A stretch of 14,719 bases of DNA from GCA-2746795 sp046496595 (GTDB lineage: Bacteria > Chloroflexota > Anaerolineae > Promineifilales > Promineifilaceae): NCBI GenBank assembly GCA_046496595.1, contig JAWOGU010000710.1, positions 1 through 14,719 on the forward strand, written 5' to 3'. Under the pieces are notes generated by a model that saw nothing but the letters and a program-made list of their open reading frames with translations, made no database searches and had not been told where the DNA came from. A program made the position numbers and the translations under genes. Below, in pieces: positions 9,058 to 14,298 of the stretch. Within the stretch, counting starts at the first letter, position 1; each line of letters starts with the position of its first letter.

Positions 9058-9064
9058 ACCTCCT
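9058..9064 (-). promoter_or_regulatory. Shine-Dalgarno of macro-domain gene
   Basis: AGGAGGT on the minus strand ends 4 bases before the ATG at 9053 and fixes that start. The same anti-16S-type core precedes most other genes of this strand. Confidence 0.7.
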
Positions 9065-9218
9065 GAAGCCGGCGCCAGCAACCAGCGCCAAAGCAGCAGG
9101 CTGCGCTCTCTTTTCCTGCCGCTTCAGCTCAATCCAGCCCGCCCGGCGAGGGCGAGGCGGCGCCGCTTATGAGTGTTGGGTTTCGCCACCAGGCGCCGGC
9201 AGCGGCGGCCGCCGGCCG
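9065..9218. other. Gene-free leader between lipoprotein terminator and macro-domain gene
   Basis: This GC-rich stretch lies between the terminator at 9219-9257 and the macro-domain start. It should contain that gene's promoter, but I cannot pick out convincing -35/-10 boxes. Minus-strand frames here run only to about 60 residues, have no ribosome binding site and look like chance frames. Confidence 0.4.
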
Positions 9219-9257
9219 AAAAAAAGAGGCTGCTCCCGGTCGTCGGGAAGCAGCCTC
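9219..9257 (-). terminator. Rho-independent terminator of the lipoprotein gene
   Basis: On the minus strand GAGGCTGCT (9257-9249) pairs with AGCAGCCTC (9234-9226), extended by a CCCG/CGGG inner stem, and is followed by seven T's (9225-9219). It lies 25 bases after the lipoprotein stop at 9282. Confidence 0.85.
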
Positions 9258-9281
9258 GTTCAACGACGTGCCTCTGGGGGA

Positions 9282-9527
9282 TTACTCGTCCTGACCCCAC
9301 AGCCACTCGGCGGCGCGGATGACTGCATCACCCAGTTCGGATTCGCCTTCGTCGATGATGCCGTCTTCAGCGTCCTCCAGCATATCGGTTACCTTTTCCA
9401 TGGCGTTTGTCTGCGGCGCGCAGCTGAGATGTTCACAACCGCCGCCGCCCCCGCCGCCGCCGCAGGCTGCCAGAAGCAGCAAAACCACGGCCCATAAAAC
9501 AAGGATACTCAGTTTTCGAGAAGTCAT
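9282..9527 (-). CDS. Small lipoprotein with poly-glycine linker
   Basis: The 81-residue protein starts with MTSRK, then a hydrophobic stretch (6-19) and the lipobox LLAAC with Cys22, a clear type II signal peptide. The mature part begins C followed by eight glycines and Cys31, with another Cys at 36. An acidic amphipathic tail follows (MEKVTDMLEDAEDGIIDEGE) and the protein ends WLWGQDE. AGGAG at 9536-9540 lies 8 bases before the ATG. It should be lipid-anchored on the outer face of the cytoplasmic membrane. The glycine tract is encoded by a GCC/CCG-like microsatellite (about 9439-9463) prone to slippage. No function can be named. It has its own terminator downstream and follows the ssb terminator, so it is probably transcribed separately from ssb. 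Confidence 0.75.
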   Translation of the reverse strand: MTSRKLSILVLWAVVLLLLAACGGGGGGGGCEHLSCAPQTNAMEKVTDMLEDAEDGIIDEGESELGDAVIRAAEWLWGQDE

Positions 9528-9545
9528 TGGGAAGTCTCCTGAAAT

Positions 9546-9590
9546 AAAAACAGCGCGGGCGCGGCCGTAAACGGCCGTTGCCCGCGCTGT
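9546..9590 (-). terminator. Rho-independent terminator of ssb, built on the AACGGCCGTT palindrome
   Basis: On the minus strand ACAGCGCGGGC (9590-9580) pairs with GCCCGCGCTGT (9560-9550). The stem is extended inward by CGGCCGT/ACGGCCG and followed by TTTTT (9550-9546). It sits 50 bases after the ssb stop. The inner stem is a copy of the palindrome repeated all over the window. Confidence 0.8.
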
Positions 9591-9639
9591 TAAGAAGAGG
9601 TCAGTAAGGTCAATGAGGATTTAGCGCAACACGCCTATT

Positions 9640-10068
9640 TCAGAACGGGATTTCGTCCTCGGCATAGGCCGGTTCGCCCGCAGCCTGCCCATTGCCGTTG
9701 CCGTTGCCATGAGTCCCCTCGCCGCTGCCCAGGAAGATCACCCGGTCGGCCACCATTTCAAACGAGGCGCCCACCGAACCGTCGCTGCGTGTCCACAAAC
9801 GCGGCCCGCCCGTGTTTGCATCCGGGCGCAGGCGCCCTTCGACCAACACTTGACGACCTTTGCGCAGGTACTGGTTGCACGCTTCCGCCTGCTTGTCCCA
9901 CACCGAGACGCGCACCCAGGTCACTTCTTCCTGCACTTCCCCCGTGGCCCGATCCGTCCAGCGCCGGTTATTGGCCACTGACAAATTGGTGACCGGCTGC
10001 CCATCGGGCATGTAACGCATATCCGGGTCTTGCCCTAAATTTCCCACAATCGTAAGTTTTTGGTACAT
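9640..10068 (-). CDS. ssb: Single-stranded DNA-binding protein
   Basis: The 142-residue product has an OB-fold SSB layout: MYQKLTIVGNLGQDPDMRY at 1-19, PVTNLSVANNRRW at 25-37, EEVTWVRVSVWDKQAE at 47-62, YLRKGRQVLVEGRL at 67-80, then MVADRVIFLG at 105-114. A Gly-Asn linker (119-128) leads to the acidic tip EDEIPF, the usual docking peptide for SSB partner proteins. The frame is open further upstream, but AAAGGAG at 10078-10084 lies 9 bases before the ATG at 10068 and homology begins there, so the upstream extension is not coding. The protein binds ssDNA in replication and repair. It sits directly downstream of the polymerase-like gene but behind that gene's terminator, and may be an element-specific SSB copy rather than the housekeeping one. 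Confidence 0.93.
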   Translation of the reverse strand: MYQKLTIVGNLGQDPDMRYMPDGQPVTNLSVANNRRWTDRATGEVQEEVTWVRVSVWDKQAEACNQYLRKGRQVLVEGRLRPDANTGGPRLWTRSDGSVGASFEMVADRVIFLGSGEGTHGNGNGNGQAAGEPAYAEDEIPF

Positions 10069-10077
10069 GCTTGGATT

Positions 10078-10084
10078 CTCCTTT
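10078..10084 (-). promoter_or_regulatory. Shine-Dalgarno that sets the ssb start
   Basis: AAAGGAG on the minus strand with a 9-base spacer selects the ATG at 10068 over any start in the open frame that extends to 10332. Confidence 0.75.
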
Positions 10085-10197
10085 ATAGGTGAAATAGGTT
10101 GATAAAAATCTTCGCCCCATCCGGCGCGATAGCGCCTCCGGGCAGCCCTGCCAATCCCTTTGCCGTTGTCCCAGGCCCGGCTCAAGCAGGGAAAAAG

Positions 10198-10243
10198 AAA
10201 AAAGACGGCAACCAACCCCAAAGGGTCAGTTGCCGTCTTTTTT
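10198..10243 (-). terminator. Terminator of the polymerase-like gene (symmetrical)
   Basis: AAAAAAGACGGCAAC (10198-10212) and GTTGCCGTCTTTTTT (10229-10243) form a 15-bp perfect stem with flanking A and T runs, so it can work on both strands. On the minus strand it lies 22 bases after the stop of the 919-residue gene and separates it from ssb. Confidence 0.85.
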
Positions 10244-10265
10244 AAATGGGAGAGGATCAGGAACG

Positions 10266-13025
10266 TCAGCGCGCCGGTTCCAGCACCGCCCACACATTGC
10301 CATCCACCGCATGCGCCCAGGCGATGCGCCACTGGTCATGGCGGATAGCTGCCAGTTCATGGTCGCGCTGCACGTAGGCGAATAGGTTGCCGTGCGGCGT
10401 GCGCGCCACCACGCGGTCGTTGTCGGTCACTTCCGTGGTGAGCATCATGCCTCGAAACTTCTCCTGCGCGAAGTGGGCAATGCGCGCTTTGGCCTGCTCG
10501 CGCTCGGCCGGCGGCACGTCGCTCATGCGGCTGTAGGCACGGCCGTTTCGTGAATTGAGCCAGTTCAGCCAGACCGCATTCAGCCTGACCGGTACGCCGG
10601 AACGCCGCGCCTGCGGTTCATCGTTGTAGTAGAGCACGGCGCCACTGCTTGTCCAAACCGGTTCACCCAACAGACCAATCTGCCGTAAAGCATCGAGCAT
10701 GGCCTGGGCGATGCCCGGCTGGCGGCCACTGCCATCCCGTTTGGCGCCCAACTGCCAGATGAGCGCATCCCGCACCGTCTCACCCCCTCGGCCACGCTCC
10801 GGACACATTTGCGGTCCCTGCGCATACAGATACGCCGCCGCGCCCAACAGGACAAACGGCCGTTTCTCTACCGGCCACTGCGCCAGGAAGGCTTCGCTGG
10901 CTTCACGGGCGGCGTCAAAAACCAGGCTGAGTGACGATGGGCTATCTGTCGACAGCTTACTGCTGGCCGAAACATCATCGGGGATGACTTCGTCGCCAGC
11001 GCCAACGGCGCCAACGGCGCTGATGGCCTGCCGGATGACGCGGCTGTACACCTGGCGCAGCTCCTTACCGATATGCAGCCAGTCGCGGCCGTGGTCAAAC
11101 AGGGTCACCGGCGGGCAGGCTTCGGTGGCCAATGCTTCTACCTCCGCCCAGTATTGGACTTTGTGCAGCTCCAGTGCATTCGTCAGCGTATCCAACCAAT
11201 GGCATTCGGCCGCCTGCGCCTGTTCGCGCAGCCAGGCCGGCAGCCGATCCAACAGCGCGCCAGGCAGTGCGCGGCTGACATTACTTTGGCCGTGTTTGAC
11301 CATGCGGGTGATGGCCGTCTGGTTCCACTGTTTGACCGGCGTCAGGTCCAATCCCGTTTTCACCGAGCCGTCTATGACCGCCTCCAGGGCAGCCGGGAGC
11401 TGCTCTGGTAAACGGCCGTAGATGGCCTTGCACAGCATGAGCGCGTTGCAGTGCGCCCCCAACACGCCCTGGTTGGCCGCCGCGCGCCGGATGGTTGAGG
11501 CCATGGCCTCGACTGTGTAGGATACATTTGTTCTACTGGCGTCGCCTGCTCCCGTTAACCGGCCGTACTGATAGCGGCTGCTGTCAATGCGGTTCGGAAG
11601 CAGGCGGCTTTTCATGGGGGAATAGGAAAGCTTGCGGCCGGCGACTGTCCGGTCCGTATCCCATTCAATCACATGGCTGCCGGCCGTTGGCTGCAAAACC
11701 ACATACTCGCCCACCTGATTGGGACTGCGCCAGACGAGCATCTTCTGTTTATGGCCGTCACTGACGTCGGCAAACGGAAAGACCCATACGGCGTCATCCC
11801 CGTCACAACCACCCAGAACATCCACAATATAAGTGAGCCAATCGCTGTCATTGACCCAGGCGGTGGCGCAGGCCGGGTCTAGTTCAATATGTCCTGCTGG
11901 CACGTCGCGGTTACCCACGGCTGCCGGGAAGATGTAAAAGCGTCCCCCAGGCGCCGGACAGCGCAGCTTGCTGGCGCGGCTGCCCAACCGGTTGAGATGC
12001 TGCCGGGCCACGGCTTTGACCATGCCCGCAAACCACATCAGGCTGCCGCCGCTGGCGATGTACTCACCCACGTGCCAGTCGGCCAGGCTGTCTAAAGCCT
12101 GCGCTGAGCACTTCGACCAGCTCAGCGCAGGCTCTGTCGCAGTGCCGGAGACGGATTCGGCATCGTACAGGCGGTTGAGAATGCTGGCTAAACGGCCGTC
12201 CCGAATGCCGCCCAGGAACAATTCGCTCTCCATGCCCGCCCAGGCCAACAGGTGTTCCGGCTGGAAAAAGGGGTGCAGGTTGATGAGACTCTGGATGTCC
12301 AGGCACATCTGGTCTTCGCTGTGGATGGGGTGCAAGCCGACGAAAATACGGCCATCTGTCAATGCCAGCTCCTGTTTGGCGCTGCCGGGCGGGAACATAA
12401 AGTCAACCGCCAGATCATCTACGACCAGCACATGGCCTTTGTCCTGCCCGCCGGCGTGCAGCGTCGTCACTTCAAAGCGGTTGGTATGCAGCAGTTCGCG
12501 GCGGTGGCGTTCGTCGAGAGCTTGTCCTGAGCGTGTCGAAGGAACCTGTCCTGAGCTTGTCGAAGGATCTGCCAGACGTTGGATGAAGCCGCGGCTCACC
12601 TGCCCGGACCCATCCCATAAACGGCCGTCGAGGAGTTCGTTATAATCTATCGTGACCTCAGCATCACTAAAGAAGCCCCAGTTGCGAAACGGCCGCATGA
12701 CGCGGGAGAGTCGTTTGGAAAGCACATAGCCACCCTTGTGCATGGAGAGCTGCAAGCCAGAGCGAGCCAGGAAGGTTTGCGTGTCCATGCCTGGAATGGT
12801 CAAATCCAGAACCTTGTTGTCCTTCACCCAGCGTAGAGTCGGTTCTGCGTGCTGCGGCAAGCCCGGCACAGGCTCTGCCGAAGGGGTGGGGGAAGCGGCC
12901 TGGAAAATCTGGGCAAGGGCGTCTTCGTCGTTAAAGGCGCGGGAGACAATCTGCCACTGTAACTCATCGGGCAGAAACGGATAGGCTAAACCACCACGGT
13001 TGTCATCAAAACGAATGGTTGTCAT
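10266..13025 (-). CDS. Divergent two-barrel RNA polymerase / cellular RdRP-like protein (QDE-1/RDR, YonO type), predicted
   Basis: The 919-residue protein shows, in order, motifs that match cellular RdRPs. WDGSGQVSRGF at 137-147 corresponds to the family's DGxGxIS. FEVTTLHAGGQDKGHVLVV, with Lys196-Gly197, matches the first-barrel 'fQiRygG.KGvl'. GGCDGDDAVWVFP at 405-417 corresponds to the DxDGD metal loop, with Asp408 and Asp410 present but Gly406 where the first Asp should be. VLGAHCN at 521-527 and VIDGSVKTG at 550-558 match 'lG.i.N' and 'VDfpKTG'. Residues 600-919 I do not recognise. AGGAG at 13032-13036 favours the second ATG of an ATGATG (spacer 6). Two short repeat-derived inserts interrupt it at about 153-168 and 298-309. 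The expected reaction is template-directed RNA synthesis, but template and activity are unknown. Motif agreement is by eye; a remote or inactive relative remains possible. Confidence 0.6.
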   Translation of the reverse strand: MTTIRFDDNRGGLAYPFLPDELQWQIVSRAFNDEDALAQIFQAASPTPSAEPVPGLPQHAEPTLRWVKDNKVLDLTIPGMDTQTFLARSGLQLSMHKGGYVLSKRLSRVMRPFRNWGFFSDAEVTIDYNELLDGRLWDGSGQVSRGFIQRLADPSTSSGQVPSTRSGQALDERHRRELLHTNRFEVTTLHAGGQDKGHVLVVDDLAVDFMFPPGSAKQELALTDGRIFVGLHPIHSEDQMCLDIQSLINLHPFFQPEHLLAWAGMESELFLGGIRDGRLASILNRLYDAESVSGTATEPALSWSKCSAQALDSLADWHVGEYIASGGSLMWFAGMVKAVARQHLNRLGSRASKLRCPAPGGRFYIFPAAVGNRDVPAGHIELDPACATAWVNDSDWLTYIVDVLGGCDGDDAVWVFPFADVSDGHKQKMLVWRSPNQVGEYVVLQPTAGSHVIEWDTDRTVAGRKLSYSPMKSRLLPNRIDSSRYQYGRLTGAGDASRTNVSYTVEAMASTIRRAAANQGVLGAHCNALMLCKAIYGRLPEQLPAALEAVIDGSVKTGLDLTPVKQWNQTAITRMVKHGQSNVSRALPGALLDRLPAWLREQAQAAECHWLDTLTNALELHKVQYWAEVEALATEACPPVTLFDHGRDWLHIGKELRQVYSRVIRQAISAVGAVGAGDEVIPDDVSASSKLSTDSPSSLSLVFDAAREASEAFLAQWPVEKRPFVLLGAAAYLYAQGPQMCPERGRGGETVRDALIWQLGAKRDGSGRQPGIAQAMLDALRQIGLLGEPVWTSSGAVLYYNDEPQARRSGVPVRLNAVWLNWLNSRNGRAYSRMSDVPPAEREQAKARIAHFAQEKFRGMMLTTEVTDNDRVVARTPHGNLFAYVQRDHELAAIRHDQWRIAWAHAVDGNVWAVLEPAR
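12096..12133. repeat. 38-nt palindromic repeat element inside coding sequence
   Basis: AGCCTGCGCTGAGC (12096-12109) and GCTCAGCGCAGGCT (12120-12133) are perfect 14-bp inverted arms around ACTTCGACCA. The core matches the 'cctg..ctgagc...tcgaa' family also present at 12523-12567. Read on the minus strand it adds about 13 residues in frame (PALSWSKCSAQA) to the polymerase-like protein at about 298-309. Confidence 0.75.
12523..12567. repeat. Two tandem 21-nt interspersed repeat units inside coding sequence
   Basis: TGTCCTGAGCGTGTCGAAGG (12523-12542) and TGTCCTGAGCTTGTCGAAGG (12547-12566), each followed by A, differ at one base and lie 24 nt apart. On the minus strand they encode the low-complexity stretch STSSGQVPSTRSGQA, residues about 153-168 of the polymerase-like protein. 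The total length is a multiple of three, so the frame is kept. Confidence 0.8.
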
Positions 13026-13031
13026 CATTTT

Positions 13032-13036
13032 CTCCT
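13032..13036 (-). promoter_or_regulatory. Shine-Dalgarno of the polymerase-like gene
   Basis: AGGAG on the minus strand lies 3 bases from the first and 6 bases from the second ATG of an ATGATG pair, favouring the start at 13025. The frame is open further upstream to 13085, but no ribosome binding site supports that longer version. Confidence 0.65.
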
Positions 13037-13142
13037 GTTGAAGTGAATTAAATTGAATTTGGTCACGGAATGCGGCGTGTGGCATGGGAAGCCACTCTAT
13101 GACTGTTCGACCACGGGACTGTTCGGCTGCGCGGCTGCGCGG

Positions 13143-13334
13143 CTACGCTTGTGAGGTTCCAGCGCGGCGCATGTCGCGCAGCGCCGCGCCCCAGGCGTCT
13201 AGCGCCTGGTCGCCGCAGTGTGGCTCCCATTGAGACGGGGCGTCCGTCTGCTTCTGGCTCGACCGCTCGCCCGGTATCTGGCGCTGGTTGGGTTGCAGAT
13301 AAATCGCTTTCTGGGGATCTGGTTGCTTACTCAT
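13143..13334 (-). CDS. Small hydrophilic protein, unknown
   Basis: A 63-residue polar protein (MSKQPDPQKAIYLQPNQRQI...), rich in Gln, Ser, Asp and Arg, with no membrane segment and one Cys in the middle. AAGGAG at 13342-13347 stands 7 bases from the second ATG (13334) and 4 bases from the first (13337). The same ATGATG arrangement occurs at the polymerase-like gene 117 bases downstream. No terminator separates it from the polymerase-like gene, so the two are probably cotranscribed. I do not recognise the family. The good ribosome binding site and the position between two supported genes argue that it is real. Confidence 0.5.
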   Translation of the reverse strand: MSKQPDPQKAIYLQPNQRQIPGERSSQKQTDAPSQWEPHCGDQALDAWGAALRDMRRAGTSQA

Positions 13335-13416
13335 CATGGTTCTCCTTAGCGAGAGCTGGAGTTAGAGCGAGAGGAAGAGGGGAAGTTCTTCTTCCTCCTC
13401 TGGCTCCAAGAAACGC

Positions 13417-13444
13417 AAAGAGGCAGCCCCATTGGACTGCCTCT
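13417..13444 (-). terminator. Probable terminator of the 108-residue gene
   Basis: On the minus strand AGAGGCAG (13444-13437) pairs with CTGCCTCT (13426-13419) around a 10-base loop and is followed by TT, then GCGTTTCTT. The T-run is short, so termination may be partial. It lies 28 bases after the stop at 13472. Confidence 0.55.
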
Positions 13445-13471
13445 CTTCCTATTATATAGAGCGCTGGTTGC

Positions 13472-13798
13472 TTAAAAGGGAAACTCTTCCGGCGACGCGG
13501 TCGGTGGGATGGGGTGATACGACCGCTGCCGCCACGCGGACCAACCCGGCCGCCGTATCTGCTCTGCGCCCTGGCAGACGGTGTAACTCAGGCGCAGATA
13601 ACCGCCGGGCAGCGGTAGATGCAGGCTGACGCTCGCGTCGTGGTGGTCGAGGACGAAGCAGTCGTTGGCGCTCAGGCGGAAGGGGCCGAGGCGGGCCATG
13701 GCGCTGTCTTCGTAGGGGCTGTGGTGTTCGTCGTAGTGGCGCGCCCAACGGCTGGTCATCAGGCGGGTGATGAGGTTGAAAATTCGTTCGTTTAACAT
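13472..13798 (-). CDS. 108-residue unknown protein with SSB-tip-like C-terminus
   Basis: The protein begins MLNERIFNLITRLMTSRWARHY and continues with an acidic/His stretch (HYDEHHSPYEDS, 21-32). A beta-rich middle follows (FRLSANDCFVLDHHDASVSL, 40-59), and the last residues are SPEEFPF. The ending resembles the acidic-hydrophobic tip of SSB (EDEIPF in the SSB of this window). AAAAGGAG at 13808-13815 sets the ATG at 13798 with a 9-base spacer; the open frame continues upstream to 13885 through a terminator hairpin and should not be included. A probable terminator follows. No family is recognised; a partner of DNA-repair proteins that dock on SSB tips is speculation. Confidence 0.6.
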   Translation of the reverse strand: MLNERIFNLITRLMTSRWARHYDEHHSPYEDSAMARLGPFRLSANDCFVLDHHDASVSLHLPLPGGYLRLSYTVCQGAEQIRRPGWSAWRQRSYHPIPPTASPEEFPF

Positions 13799-13807
13799 AT
13801 TGGCTTT

Positions 13808-13815
13808 CTCCTTTT
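13808..13815 (-). promoter_or_regulatory. Shine-Dalgarno that sets the start of the 108-residue gene
   Basis: AAAAGGAG on the minus strand, 9 bases before the ATG at 13798, rejects the longer frame beginning at 13885, which would run through the preceding terminator. Confidence 0.65.
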
Positions 13816-13843
13816 GTCTTTTAAATGGAATGGTTAAGAACGC

Positions 13844-13880
13844 AAAACGGCCGTTACCTGCTGCCAGATAACGGTCGTTT
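13844..13880 (-). terminator. Terminator after the DUF4326 gene
   Basis: On the minus strand AAACGACCGTTA (13880-13869) pairs, with one mismatch, with TAACGGCCGTTT (13856-13845), ending in TTTT. The right arm is a copy of the AACGGCCGTT palindrome. It lies about 50 bases after the stop at 13933. Confidence 0.6.
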
Positions 13881-13897
13881 AACACTGACCCAACGAC

Positions 13898-13914
13898 GGC
13901 CGGAAGATCCGGCC
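13898..13914. repeat. Small GC hairpin
   Basis: GGCCGG (13898-13903) and CCGGCC (13909-13914) form a 6-bp stem around AAGAT, between the DUF4326 stop and its terminator. It may add to 3'-end structure. Confidence 0.35.
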
Positions 13915-13932
13915 ATTCAACTACCAGGTTCC

Positions 13933-14295
13933 TTAACTACCAGACTGCTCGGCTGCTCGACTCCTGACCCACGCCGCCGCCGCCTGCACCACATCCCAAT
14001 GACACGGCCCCGGCTTGCACCAGCAGACCAACACAGTTCCTTCGTCTACGGCCCGCAGCGCCGCCAGCACAGCCTCGTCGCCGGCCACGATGCGGCTCCA
14101 CAGCCAATGGCGGTAATGGTCGAGGGTTGCCCCCGGCTGACCGCCATAATCGCGAACCTTGAACGGGTTAGCCAGGGGAGAGGCTGCCAGCCCCGCCTGA
14201 CTGTTGGCCCGGCCGATGTAGAGCCAACGGTCGCCAAAGGCCTGGTTCAACGCCGCCACGGAGCCATACTGCTTGAAGTTGACAACCTGACACAT
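13933..14295 (-). CDS. DUF4326 family protein
   Basis: The 120-residue protein carries the DUF4326 pattern: WLYIGRANSQAGLAASPLAN at 24-43 followed directly by PF, then CWCKPGPCHWDVV at 91-103 with Cys91, Cys93, Cys98 and His99 arranged like a metal- or ligand-binding cluster. These proteins are common in phages, plasmids and accessory regions; their biochemical role is, to my knowledge, undefined. AGGAGGT at 14303-14309 with a 7-base spacer lies inside the end of the RNase HI gene, and only 3 bases separate that gene's stop from this ATG, so the two are translationally coupled. A terminator follows. The family call rests on the two motifs; nothing indicates a substrate. Confidence 0.75.
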   Translation of the reverse strand: MCQVVNFKQYGSVAALNQAFGDRWLYIGRANSQAGLAASPLANPFKVRDYGGQPGATLDHYRHWLWSRIVAGDEAVLAALRAVDEGTVLVCWCKPGPCHWDVVQAAAAWVRSRAAEQSGS

Positions 14296-14298
14296 GGG

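Larger units (their letters stand above)
1354..13855. repeat. Dispersed palindrome AACGGCCGTT (highly iterated)
   Basis: Exact 10-mers begin at 1354, 1729, 3691, 5410, 5518, 6361, 9570, 10855 and 13846. The 8-mer core ACGGCCGT also occurs near 1679, 3555, 4253, 6716, 10542, 11412, 12192, 12621 and 14574. Copies lie in coding sequence on both strands and in two terminators. In the giant gene most copies are read Thr-Ala-Val. Confidence 0.8.

Noticed and set aside
10069..10332. N-terminal extension of the ssb frame upstream of 10068
   Set aside because: It runs through the terminator at 10198-10243 and into the polymerase-like gene; SSB homology and the Shine-Dalgarno both place the start at 10068.
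12096..12567. Repeats considered as a CRISPR array
   Set aside because: Units are 21-38 nt without regular unique spacers, lie in frame inside a gene, and match a known style of dispersed palindromic repeat; no cas gene is present.
13026..13085. Upstream extension of the 919-residue protein to 13085
   Set aside because: AGGAG at 13032-13036 sits inside this extension at proper spacing to the ATGATG at 13023-13028; the extra residues look like AT-rich leader.
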